From assembly GCA_026770575.1 (NCBI GenBank), contig MU657251.1, forward strand, positions 65,326 through 129,325: DNA of 64,000 bases. Direction: 5' to 3'. Within the stretch, counting starts at the first letter, position 1, and each line of letters opens with the position of its first letter. Made by a program: the position numbers and the translations under genes. The DNA comes from Pelagophyceae sp. CCMP2097 (Eukaryota > Sar > Pelagophyceae). Of this stretch, positions 1 through 9,121 are shown piece by piece. The notes under the pieces were generated by a model. It saw nothing but the letters and a program-made list of their open reading frames with translations. It ran no database searches and had not been told where the DNA came from.

Positions 1-49
1 CGGCGCCGCGCAGTTAAAATGTCCGACAGAGCCCCGAAGATGCGCAATT

Positions 50-907
50 CTAGATGAACTGGGGGGCGCTTACGGCGCCCGCTCTTCGCTTGGCGCGGGC
101 GCGGGACTTTTGGCCCTTGGCCTTCTGTTTTGCCTTGAGATTGGCCTTGACGTTGGCGGCCTTTTCAAAATCGCCCGGCGCGAGCGGCGCCGCCGGCTGC
201 GGCGGCCGGACGGGCTTTGCGGCCCGCGCCTTGCGGAGCGCGGGCTTGGAGGCCTCTTGGAAGACTCGGAGCGTGGCCCAGGCGTCTGCTGCGGCGTACG
301 TGCGTGCGGTAGCAGAGAGCCAACCGCAGCCGTTATCGAACCTGTGCTTGTGGAAGCCGAAGGAGCGCTGGCACTGCTTGTTCTTGACAAAGGGCAGCTT
401 GCCGTTGAGGTAGTCGCCGGCGACTGTTGCGAGGCCGCGCTGCATGCCTCGCGGCGCTTCGGCGTCGCGCGTGAGCTGCTGGACGTCGACGCCGTTGCGG
501 ATGCGACATCCTAAATGTTCGCACTCGGGCGGGCCGAAGAAGATCTTGGCGATGGCGTTGTCGCCCATGAGCCGCGCCGCGTCGGCGGACAGAGAGGCGC
601 CGGGCGACTCGAGCAGGACCACGCCGTCCGACGTCGCGATTTGCAGAAGCAGAGGCGGCTCGAAATGCGTGCCCTCGGCGTCGATGCCCACGACCTTTGG
701 CGCAGAGAGCCAGAACCGGCGCCACGCTTCTGCGGAAGCGTCGACGGCCCTGCCGCCGGCCTCCAAGAACGCGCCCTCTAAGGACCGCTCCGACGAGGCC
801 ACCGGCTGCGGCTTGGCCTTGGGCTTGCCGCAGGATGCTTCGCCCGGCTTGACGAGGTTTCGCAGGCCCCCCGAGGCGCGGCCGCGCCGGACCTTGGTCT
901 TGCCCAT
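50..907 (-). CDS. 3'-5' exonuclease domain protein (DEDDy, RNase D/WRN-like)
   Basis: Single-exon frame of 285 aa starting at an ATG (907). A basic N-terminus is followed by a DEDD-type exonuclease fold. Motif I is VVGIDAEGTH, with the acidic D-x-E pair, near residue 74. Motif III is YAAADAW, the Y-x3-D signature of the DEDDy subclass, near residue 205. These residues would bind the two metal ions that hydrolyse nucleotides from RNA or DNA 3' ends. The C-terminus is a Lys/Arg/Ala-rich tail typical of nucleic-acid binding or nucleolar proteins. No RQC, HRDC or helicase domain is present, so it is a stand-alone nuclease. Substrate (DNA versus RNA) cannot be told from sequence. The family call is firm, the exact role open. 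Confidence 0.8.
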   Translation of the reverse strand: MGKTKVRRGRASGGLRNLVKPGEASCGKPKAKPQPVASSERSLEGAFLEAGGRAVDASAEAWRRFWLSAPKVVGIDAEGTHFEPPLLLQIATSDGVVLLESPGASLSADAARLMGDNAIAKIFFGPPECEHLGCRIRNGVDVQQLTRDAEAPRGMQRGLATVAGDYLNGKLPFVKNKQCQRSFGFHKHRFDNGCGWLSATARTYAAADAWATLRVFQEASKPALRKARAAKPVRPPQPAAPLAPGDFEKAANVKANLKAKQKAKGQKSRARAKRRAGAVSAPQFI

Positions 908-1032
908 GGCCTCTCAAACCCTACAATTGTATCGCTTTACAACGAAGGCCCCTTGCACGCAATGTGAAATTGCAGACGTTCGAGAGGCCTGTTCCACGTC
1001 GGGCGCGACGCTGCGGGACACACGCCCCGTTC

Positions 1033-1778
1033 TTATAAGACATACACATTGAAGAGGGCGGCGGCGAGCGGGAGCAGCAATGCGAAAGCGGCTTTGGCGC
1101 CCGCGGCGGCGGAGCAGTCGCCGGGCCCTTTCAGTCTGGTCCATTGCTTGTTGTACTCGTGTCTCGGGCACATGAAGTCGGCGAGGTCGCAGTTCCAGAT
1201 GCCGCACTTGTCAAACACGGCGCACAGCTGCCTCGCCGAGTTGCGGTGGCAGACCTCGCCCTCGATGTGAAAGGATACGGCGCCGTGCTGCGGCGAGAGC
1301 TCGAGGCAGGAGCAGCCGGACTGGCGCATGGCCTCGAGGTGGAGCGTGTCCGAGTCGAGGCAGTCTAAAGAGCACATGGAGTCGTAGATGTAAAAGTCTG
1401 TGATCTCGCCGTGCCGACCCGCCGTGTCGCGCGTCAGCTGCGTCAAGGACTGGCGACACCTAGAACGCGTGTCGGCGGCCCACAGCCCTCGACGGAGGCG
1501 GCTTCTTTGCGGACGAAGAGGGCCTCCGCGGCCACGCACATCTTGGCGGCTTTGTCCATCATGATCCCCCACGTCGGCAGGAAGTTACTATACGTCAGCG
1601 ACTGCGTCAGGCCCCAGAAGCCGTCCTCGCGCAGCAGGCCCAGCTTTTCTTTGCCCAGCTGCGTCTGGTCCTCTGCCGTCTCCGCTTTCCAAAGCTCAAA
1701 CTTGGTCAGATTGCAAACCGCGTGCGCCGGCACCAGCGCGGCCGCGACGCACAGCAGCCGCGCCCGCCGACGGCCCAT
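1033..1778 (-). CDS. Secreted Cys-rich protein with hydrophobic C-terminus (possible GPI anchor)
   Basis: Two exons, complement of 1540-1778 and 1033-1459. The 80-bp intron (GTGCGTGG..TTCTAG) restores the frame as KM|CRQSL. The product is 221 aa. It begins with a basic stretch and a hydrophobic core ending AHA, a good signal peptide. It contains about 14 cysteines in the mature part (for example MCSLDCLDSD, GCSCLEL, FDKCGIWNCDLADFMC). It ends in Ala/Leu-rich hydrophobic sequence after a small-residue patch, the layout of a GPI-anchor signal or a tail anchor. I do not recognise the family. Likely an extracellular or cell-surface protein held by disulfides. An ATG start was chosen over an upstream in-frame TTG. 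Confidence 0.65.
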
Positions 1779-1870
1779 CGCCAAGAACCCCCCCCCCCGG
1801 GGCGTGCCCTCGACGGATTGGACAGGTAGGGGCAGTGCCCTCGAGCGGTAGCGGACAGGTATCGCTAAAA

Positions 1871-2016
1871 AGGGACCTTACGTCCAGCGGCCTAACGGCC
1901 GGCACTGCTAGATGACTGACACCGCCCGCCGCTTCTCTTCGCGCTCTCCCGTTTCTCGGCTCCAGGGCTACGCTTCGGCTGTTTGATCGACTCCGATTAA
2001 AGTAAATATCGCTAAA
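1871..2016. repeat. Dispersed repeat, copy A (partner at 55723-55874)
   Basis: About 90 bp starting AGGGACCTTACGTCC are nearly identical to 55723 onward. After a divergent stretch the two copies converge again on GTAAATATCGCTAAA. It includes the palindromic core GGCCTAACGGCC. Both copies lie in non-coding DNA. The copy number elsewhere in the genome cannot be seen from here. Confidence 0.85.
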
Positions 2017-2159
2017 GCTGTTTGTAAAGTGAACACCAAAACACTTCCAATTTTATTACAAGAGCGCGCCGGAGGCACACGGAGGACCCGAAGGATACAG
2101 CCAAATCCCATTGCAATGCCCACGTAAATAATTAAAATTATTTAACTAATCGCTGAACT

Positions 2160-2545
2160 TTCAAATCCTCCTTATCTTTATTTTTATTATTATATTTCTT
2201 ATTGAGCTATTTATTTTTTCTTTTTTTCGCGGCCGACCAGATTCGAACCTGTGACCAAAAACTTCTTCTATGATGATTCCAATGAGGCTCCTGCTCGACC
2301 TCAACTCCCAATTTTAGCAATCGCATCAACCACCAATCGCTAAATCGGCTGAGTTGCTGCCTTTTTCTTCCCAAAGGTGGAACCTCGGATTTGCACAGAC
2401 AAACAGACAAACAGACAGACAGACAGACAAACGGACAGACAGACATAATTGCCCCTGGTAATCCTTCAATCAAAGGACCCGAAGGGCCCTTGCCGTAAAC
2501 TGACGTTGAATAAACGGCAAGGACCCTTCGGGTCCTCAATGAAAG
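2160..2545 (-). mobile_element. Hairpin/SINE-like repeat, copy 1 (inverted copy at 63765-63935)
   Basis: Read on the minus strand the unit is a 22-bp-arm hairpin (2484-2545; arms GGACCCGAAGGGCCCTTGCC and its partner, loop about 17 nt), then a (GTCT)n run at 2399-2450, then the block AAATCCGAGGTTCCACCTTT. It continues into AT-richer DNA holding a Pol III B-box-like GGTTCGAATC (2229-2256 region) and an A-box-like TAGCGATTGG, ending in A/T-rich DNA. The hairpin, the GTCT run and the GGTTCCACCTTT block recur in the same order near the window end in opposite orientation. This looks like a short non-autonomous element. The A-to-B box distance is longer than in a tRNA, so it is not a tRNA gene. Confidence 0.6.
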
Positions 2546-2584
2546 GGTAGGAATTATTCCTACAATTATTGTAGTAGGAATTCC

Positions 2585-2749
2585 TAATCACTGACTGACT
2601 GACTGAACACCAAAACACTCCGGCCGACCCACCACCGCCCCGAACTCTTCGCGTCACACCTGGCCATCGCGTTCAATGAAAAGAGCGTCAATCGCGTGCA
2701 GCCCAGCTTCAAATTCTATGAAAGGGTAATCACTGACTGACTGACTGAA
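2585..2749. repeat. Pair of 23-bp direct repeats with GACT tandem core
   Basis: TAATCACTGACTGACTGACTGAA occurs identically at 2585-2607 and 2727-2749. The first is fused to the palindrome TAGGAATTCCTA (2575-2586). Both copies follow a GAAAGGGTA block. The intervening 120 bp is GC-rich and shows no gene. This probably marks two related short insertions or a target duplication. Confidence 0.7.
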
Positions 2750-2940
2750 TATCGCAAGGCACTTTTGGAACACAGGCGCAACGCCGCTTCCCCCGCCCTA
2801 ATCGCCCGCGCGCGGGTGAGACTAGCTGGTGAAGCTCGGCACTGAGAAGGCTTTTTTGGAAATCGTTTGTACATGTCCACTCGGTTCACGAATTGTCCAC
2901 GGCGTCTATTGCCAGCGGCGGAAAGTCGTCGACGACGGGC

Positions 2941-4268
2941 TCATGACCGATTGCCGGCGCAAGAGAGCCTGGTCGAGGTGTTTCGAAAAGCCTTTCGGGG
3001 CGGGGCGCGACTTACGCGGGCGGCGGTGACTCGCTGCCGTTCGATGAGCGAGACGCGGTCGCTGCCTGGCCTCGAGCCGGACGACGACGGGCGCGCGGGC
3101 GGCGGCTGGCGGGACCGCGGCGTCGAAAGAGTCCGCGGCGTCGAGGGAGTCGGCGGCGTCGAGGTCGTCAACCCGCGTCCGGCCGCCGCCCAGACTCGGC
3201 CCTCCATGGCGTCGAGCGTCGCGAGCCTTTGCCGGCCCTCGGCCTCGAGCGCGGCCATGGAGGCGTGGATCCTCCGGAGCTCGGCCGACGCCGGCGACGT
3301 CCCGTCCGTCAGCAGCACGTCGTCGAACGCCCGCGCGGCCTCTGGCGCCGGGTCCTCGAGGTGCGCGCTTTGGAGCAGGGCGGCGGCGGTGACGAAGCCC
3401 GACGGCAGCGAGCCCGACTCGCTCAGCCCTGAATGAGACGCGTCGTCGCGGCGCCTCAAAGGTCGCCGTCGAGGCACTCACGCTGCCGGCGCCGCTCGAC
3501 GGACTCCTTCTTTTCCGTGTGGCGCGGGCTGGCGTCGATGACGCGGGCGACGATGTGGTCGATGGTTGGGACCTCGACGACGCCATCGTGGAGCCTTAGA
3601 GCGCGCTGGCAGTTCGGACAGGACCGCTTTTGCCGGAGCCACCTGCGGATGCAGCCGCGGCCTGCGGGCTACCGTGAGAGGCGCCGGGATGGTGCAAAAG
3701 GGCGTTACTCACAGAATATGTGGCCGCAGGGCGTCGCGGCGGCGTTGGAGACGAGGGAACAGCAGATTGAGCACTGCAGCTCGGCCTCGATATCGAAGAG
3801 GCACGCCGAAAGCGCCTCGCGGTCGACGGGCTTTTGCGCGGGCGTCTCGGGTGCTTCGTCGCGGCCGCCGGCCGGCGTCGCCGCTCGGGGCGGCGCTTCT
3901 GGCTCCATGCCGCTCGACGACGAAGGTGCCGCCGGCGAGGTGAACTCTGTGGGTGCTTCCAGCTGCCAGTGGTGCGCCAGTGGCCCTGGACCGTCTTCAG
4001 GAACGCGCGTGTACTCGGTGCCGCTCGATGAAGAAGATCCTTCGTCGGAGAACGAAATAGTGGGCGCCGCGGGCGGCGATGCCGATGCTTCCACCGCGGT
4101 CGCGGCCGCCGCCGCGCTTTCCGGGCCGCGGGCCGCGGCGGCCTCTTCCGGAGGCTCGTCTTCCGGCGCCGGCGCGTTCAAGGCCTCTGCTTCTCTCGCG
4201 CTCGCATCGAGCACGTCGATGGACGCCACATCCACGTCGATGGACGCCACATCCACGGCACTGGCCAT
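2941..4268 (-). CDS. RING-finger protein (putative E3 ubiquitin ligase)
   Basis: Exons are complement 3713-4268, 3482-3661 and 2941-3428, joined by introns of 51 and 53 bp (both GTGAGT..CAG). Splicing rebuilds a complete C3HC4 RING split across exons 1 and 2: CSICCSLVSN.., then CGHIFC joined to RGCIRRW, then SCPNCQ. The N-terminal 160 aa are Ala/Glu/Ser-rich and acidic, with a short duplicated ASIDVDVASIDV segment. The C-terminal half is helical then Pro/Ser/Arg-rich. RING domains recruit E2 enzymes, so ubiquitin ligase activity is inferred. Last-exon limits are uncertain: a strong GTAAGT donor near 3013 could start another intron. Head-to-head with the lipase gene (197 bp between ATGs). Confidence 0.8.
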
Positions 4269-4416
4269 GTCGTCGCGCGCGCGAGTCGTCGTCGCGAGCG
4301 AGAGAGTCGGACGACGCCCAAAAGCTTAACTTGAAAGTTGGCCAACAATTTGCGACGATAAGGTCCAATGAGGAATCAAATCCTTTGACCAAGGGTCGTG
4401 TTGGTTGGTGGTCGGA

Positions 4417-4428
4417 TAGGAATTCCTA
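4417..4428. repeat. Palindrome TAGGAATTCCTA upstream of the lipase gene
   Basis: A perfect 12-bp palindrome 37 bp before the ATG at 4466. The same palindrome occurs at 2575-2586 and 37499-37510, each in AT-richer non-coding DNA. Confidence 0.6.
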
Positions 4429-4465
4429 CTGTGTGACGCACGTTGCGGCCGAGGGCTCGTTCGCG

Positions 4466-5662
4466 ATGAGCGGGCTCCCGCTGCCGCAGGGCGAGTACCG
4501 CGTCGGTGTGATCGAAGTGGACCTGCCGGCGCCGGGCACTGCCGCGGGCGTCGTCCCCGCGGCCATCTATTACCCCGCGGCAAAGGCTTTAGACGGCGGC
4601 GCGTTTGCGCGGCCGCAGTGGCTCTCGTCGAGGCACGCGGCCGCCATGGGGTCGGCGTCGATGACGATCCGCGCCGCGTTCGGCGAGGCGGCGGGGTCGA
4701 GCCTCATGGGCGCTCTCGGGCCGGCGGCGAGCGGCTGGTGCTCAGTGCAGGCCGACCTCGACGCGCCGCCTTTAGAATCCCAAAAAGGCGCGTGGCCTTT
4801 AGCCGTCTTCTCGCACGGCCTCATCGGGTGGAAGTACCTCAACTCGGCTTTTGCCGCCGAGCTGGCGAGCCGCGGCAGCGTCGTCGTGGCTCTCGAACAC
4901 GCGGACGGCAGCGCGTGCACCTGCCTCTCCACCGTCGACGGCCGCGAGCTGGCCTCGTTCTTGTCTTTGGCCCACTTGGACGTCGAGGGCGACGCGCCCG
5001 GCGACGCCGCTTTACGACTGGAGCGGCGGCGCCAGCAGACGGACCAGCGCCGAACCGAGGTCCTCGCCGCCTGCGAAAGCGTCAACGCCGCGCTCGAAAA
5101 GGCCTTTGGCGTTTCCGACTTTGCAAGGAGCCATCAAGGCGTCGCCGTCCTCGGCCAGTCGTTTGGCGGCGCCACCGCCGCAGTGTGCGCGCTCCGCGAC
5201 GACCGCGCGCTCTTTAGCGCATGCCTCGTCTACGACCCCTGGATCGAGGGCGGCGACGGCGCCATCACCGTGCCCTGGCGGTCCGAGGACTTGGACGCGG
5301 CCGCGTTCCCGCCGTCGTGCAGGACGCTGGCGATTTGGCGCAACGGGAAGAGTGGCTTATTTCCCCTCTGCGGCGCTAACATGGATGCGCTCCGGCGCAA
5401 GATGGCCGGCGCCGACGATTCGGCCGACGAGGCGGGGTCGCGGGTCGCCGCCGTGGCGGCGGTGACTGCGGTGATGCACGACTTTGAGACGTGCGGCCAC
5501 TTTGCCCAGACGGACGTCCCAGTCGTCTTCGAGTCGGGCGCTTTAGCTTTTATTTATAGAGCTCTAGTCGACAAGAACGAGGGCGCCATGGGCGCCGCCG
5601 AGGCTCTCGACTTGGCGACGCGGCAGACTGTCGAGGCTCTCCAAGGCTGGCTCCATTCCTAA
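4466..5662 (+). CDS. Platelet-activating-factor acetylhydrolase-like alpha/beta-hydrolase
   Basis: Single exon, 398 aa from the ATG at 4466. It shows the plasma PAF-acetylhydrolase layout: an N-terminal YRVGVIEVDLPAP strand and an AIYYPA motif; VFSHGLIGWK, the oxyanion-side loop; the nucleophile elbow GQSFGGAT with Ser near residue 232; an acidic residue in VYDPWIEGG (Asp ~257); and a catalytic His in GHFAQTD (~345). The family cleaves short or oxidised acyl chains from phospholipids. There is no clear signal peptide or transmembrane segment, so a cytosolic or peripheral enzyme is likely. Substrate preference is not visible. Confidence 0.85.
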   Translation: MSGLPLPQGEYRVGVIEVDLPAPGTAAGVVPAAIYYPAAKALDGGAFARPQWLSSRHAAAMGSASMTIRAAFGEAAGSSLMGALGPAASGWCSVQADLDAPPLESQKGAWPLAVFSHGLIGWKYLNSAFAAELASRGSVVVALEHADGSACTCLSTVDGRELASFLSLAHLDVEGDAPGDAALRLERRRQQTDQRRTEVLAACESVNAALEKAFGVSDFARSHQGVAVLGQSFGGATAAVCALRDDRALFSACLVYDPWIEGGDGAITVPWRSEDLDAAAFPPSCRTLAIWRNGKSGLFPLCGANMDALRRKMAGADDSADEAGSRVAAVAAVTAVMHDFETCGHFAQTDVPVVFESGALAFIYRALVDKNEGAMGAAEALDLATRQTVEALQGWLHS

Positions 5663-6369
5663 CACAAGACGCACGCGCCACCAAGGGGGGTAGCCCAGGG
5701 CCCAAAAGGGGCGCTTCGGGGGTGGGGCCCGGGAAGGCGCCGATGGACCTCGCGGGCGCAAGCTCTCGCGAGTCTCGATGCCTCCTAGGCCCCGCGGACA
5801 GCCGCGCGCCGTTCCAACTTCCGATCGAGTCAACTTTGAACTTCACTGTCGAATTTGCACAACAGAAATCGCCGAAGATAACTTTTTTTAGCGCGTGCGC
5901 TCTTGCCGCTCCCTCCAGTCGTATAAGTTGGCGCCTCGGAGACCAGCGCGCGAAGAAGAAACGTCTCAAACCGCGAAATTTTAGTAGCCTACTTTGGAGG
6001 CAAGGAATTGCCGGCCAATTTGGACATAACGTTCGGGCACAGTGCCCCTAACGTCTGTCTCAATTGGCCGGGAACTCATTGGCGCCTTCATCGACTTTTG
6101 ATTTGTGCCCTAAGGTTTAGACTTGATTAACTACTAAATTAAGAAGCTTTCGCAGAGAATCGCCAAAATAAGGCAGTTGACGAAAAAGCCAAACAAGCGC
6201 GCCCAGGGCGTCTCGCGGGAGTGGCCGGCGCAGCGCCAGCCGCATTCACGAGCCAAAAATAGTTAATAGATTTCCGGTGATAATCTAATTCGACAGTGCT
6301 TGAAAAGTCTCTACGATCAATTTACGATCGCCAAAAAGAAATTGGCGTCCCACCCGCCGCGTCCGAACG
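5663..6369. other. Intergenic region
   Basis: No supportable gene. AT-richer after about 5830. Contains TCGCCAAA motifs at 6160-6167 and 6328-6335, the second 34 bp before the next start codon. Confidence 0.6.
6328..6335 (+). promoter_or_regulatory. TCGCCAAA motif upstream of the TPR-TMEM33 gene
   Basis: One of several TCGC(C/T)AAA octamers in promoter gaps. The reverse complement TTTGGCGA resembles an E2F-type site. Function is inferred from position only. Confidence 0.35.
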
Positions 6370-7926
6370 ATGGAGGGCGAGCTGGCGCTGGGCCGCGCGG
6401 CGTACGCGTCCAAGGACTACGCAGAGGCGATCGAGTATTTTACCGAAGTGCTCGAGGACGTCGACTGCCCACAAGACCAGTACCCACGCAGCGTCGTCGT
6501 TCTTTCGAGCTCCCTCGTGGGCCCCTTGTGTGTGGATGTCGAGCGTATGGCCACGGGTACATAAAGCACCGGCTGCTTTTGTCGCTGCCGGGCCTCGCGC
6601 GGCGGCGGCGGCGACGCTGTCTCGCTAGGCTGCACCTGATCCACTCGAACCGGTGCGCGTGCTACACGCAGCTGCGGCAGTATGCGGCGGCGCTGGAAGA
6701 CGCCGAGTCGTGCACGAGCTACAAACCCACGTGGGCAAAGGGCCACGCTCGGCGCGGCGCCGTCCTCGACGCCACGGGCAAACTCGACGACGCCATGTGC
6801 GTCGCTGCCCCGGCCACGCGGCGCCCCTCGACGCGTGTCGCCTCGTAGCGCGGCGTACGACAAGGCCTCCGAGCTGGAGCCTTCGAACGCCGAGTACGCC
6901 GACGCTTCTGCGCGGCTCCGGCTGAAGCAAGAGGCGCGCTTGGCCGGCGACCGCGTCCGCAAGCAGCACGCGTCTTCCGGCCGGCGGTCCTACGAGCCGC
7001 CGCCGACGCCCGCGACGGCCAAGAGCCCGCGCCTCGAGAATTTGCACCTCATTTTGCGCGCGATCCTCTTCCTTAACACCATCCGCTACCTCACCTCGTT
7101 CAACGCGGACCGTGCGTCCGCCGCTTTTTGCGCGGCTCCCGAGGCCTTTTCTCAGGCGCGGCGCTCCGGGCGCGGTACTTGACCGTGGACCGCTTGATCC
7201 TCATCTGCGGCCTGACGCACCTGTACCGCCTCCACGGCCGCCCGAAAATCAAGCGCGAGTATATGCAGGCCGTCATGTCCGACGTCGCAGTCCAGCGCTG
7301 GTCCGAGACGCAGCGTCCTTGGCCGGCTCGGGGGCGCCATGTCGGAACCGCTTGGGCCCCATGTTGTCCGCACGCCTATTCCGCTTAGCTTCGGCGCTTT
7401 CGTGCTGCTCATGGGCGGGAGCGTGGTGCCCGTGCTGCCGCTGCTCTACCTCGAGCTGGCGGCGACCCTGGCGCTGGTCGTGTGCAAGCTGCGCTCGTTC
7501 GGGTCGCCGCGCGCCCGCACGTGGGCGCTGCAACTCGTGGCGGCGTGCGAGGGCTCGCTCCTCGACGGCGACGGCGCGGTGGACCGGCGCGTCTTGGTGC
7601 ACGCTGCCTACGGCGAGGTGGCCGCGGGCGCGCTCGTCGCGCTGGAGCTCTTCTCGCCGCGGCGCAACTTTATTTTGACCGTGCTTTACTGGCAGTACCT
7701 GCAGATGCGCTTCATGCTGGAAGCCGCCTCGGCGACGTACATGGGCTCTGGCGCGCTCCACGACGCCTTTGGCCGCGTCGACGCGGCGCTCGCCGCCGCC
7801 GCCGCGCACGGCAACTGCCCGACGGCGGTGGAGCAGGCCTACTTGACGCTGCGCGGCCTCGTGCAAAAGCAAGTCGCGCTCCCGGAGCCCGGCAAGAAGC
7901 CTAGCCTCAAGTGCACCATCATGTGA
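6370..7926 (+). CDS. TPR domain fused to a TMEM33/Per33-like membrane domain, C-terminal CaaX box
   Basis: Five exons: 6370-6479, 6629-6796, 6849-7111, 7156-7300 and 7389-7926. All four introns restore one 407-aa frame. Residues 1-100 form Sti1/Hop-type TPR repeats (ALGRAAYASKDYAEAIEYF, then SNRCACYTQLRQYAAALED, then KGHARRGAVLDATGKLDDA and AAYDKASELEPSN). A linker leads into a domain resembling TMEM33/Pom33: NTIRYLTSFN, RYLTVDRLILICGLTHLYRL, a hydrophobic helix around GGSVVPVLPLLYLEL, and IL-TVLYWQYLQMRFMLE. TMEM33 proteins sit in the ER and nuclear envelope and shape tubules or aid pore assembly. The last residues are CTIM, a prenylation CaaX box, unusual for TMEM33. The TPR part could bind chaperones. 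Confidence 0.75.
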
Positions 7927-8203
7927 GAAACACCGCACAAGACGCCGCACCGCACAGCGGCGCGGCCCGACGACGCGAAGCAACTCCGGCCACGCACTTT
8001 AACCTGCTTTAGATCAAGTAGATTATGCAAGGGGCTCTCCTTCCGGCACCTCGTCCTGTAAAGGCCTTGCAGCAGCGTGGTGGAATACGAGGGCCCCCCC
8101 CGGAGTGGATTCCCCCGCCGCAGACGGTCGCAGCAAGTGGATTCCCGTTGCACGCGGACGGTCGCAAAATTAAGAAGGCCCTCGAGGGGCTGTCCGACGG
8201 GGA

Positions 8204-8987
8204 TCATGACGCCTTGGTTGGCGCTGCCTGCGCCACGGCGTCGGAGTGGAGCAGCAGGCCCGCCTGCTTTTGCGTTTCGGGCTCGGCGATGAGCGTGAGG
8301 CCGCGGAGCGCCGCCGAGACTTCCTCTGGCGTCGTGGCGGCGGCGGCGAGTGCGAGGCGGGCGTTGAGCGTGGCGTGGGACGGGGTGCCGTGGTCCGGCT
8401 CTGGCGCGGTCTTGAGGAGCATCGGGTCTTGCAGGTAGTGGTCGTGGTGGCCGCTGAGCAGGAACGTGGAGCCCTTTTCCGGCCAGGCGCAGAGGCCGAG
8501 GCGCCAGGGGTGGTGCTTGGCCGAGTACGGCGTGACGTTTACATATTGCCGGAACTTCCACCATTGTTTTGCCCCGACGCGCCGGCCCGTCTCCGTGAAG
8601 ATGATCGTGCCCGCCTGCACCGCGAACAGCGTCCAGTCCCGGCCCGTCATCACGTTCTCGCCTAGATGGCGCGTGCGCGGGGCCCAAAGGCGGCGCTCGA
8701 GGTCGAGATGCAGAAGGGCGCACCGGCGTAGAAGCGCGAGCCGCGTTGTCGGATGATGATGTTGCCCGGGATGACGTGCGCCCTGCGCCGCGGGTCGCCG
8801 GGGCGGCGGGCCCCCTCGACGCAAAAACGCACCCAGAGAACTTTTTGACGCCCATGTGTTGGCCCTTCGCGGACCGGCCGTTGCGCACGGCGCCGCCGGC
8901 CTTCTTCGTCGCGAAGCGCTTCGCCACCTCGACGGTGCTCCGCGCCGCATGCCGCAGCAGCGACGACGCCCGGCCCAAGCCAAACAT
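8204..8987 (-). CDS. MRPL27: Mitochondrial large-subunit ribosomal protein bL27m
   Basis: Exons complement 8833-8987, 8724-8782 and 8204-8661 give 223 aa. The Arg-rich N-terminus is a mitochondrial presequence. The bL27 core follows: KKAGGAVRNGRSAKGQHMGVKKFSG, interrupted by an intron exactly at the second glycine, then HVIPGNIIIRQRGSRFYAGENV and a GRDWTLFAVQAGTIIF strand. bL27 lies at the peptidyl-transferase centre of the ribosome. A C-terminal extension of about 130 aa (KQWWKFRQYVNV.. onward) goes beyond the bacterial protein, as in mitochondrial versions. Both introns start GTGCG. Divergent from the divinyl reductase gene, 134 bp between ATGs. Confidence 0.9.
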
Positions 8988-9121
8988 GACCCCGCGTTCA
9001 GATCGAGCGCTCTCACTACGTTTTCCTATCAAAGATTGGGCGATCCAACACTCCAAACAAATCCTATCTTAGCTCGAAGAAGAGTGACCCTTTTGTGTAT
9101 CCACGAGGTTGACTCTCGGAG

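Noticed and set aside
2225..2330. Possible tRNA gene on the minus strand (GGTTCGAATC)
   Set aside because: A B-box is present, but no 7-bp acceptor stem or proper T and D arms can be folded and the A-box spacing is too long. Treated as part of a repeat.
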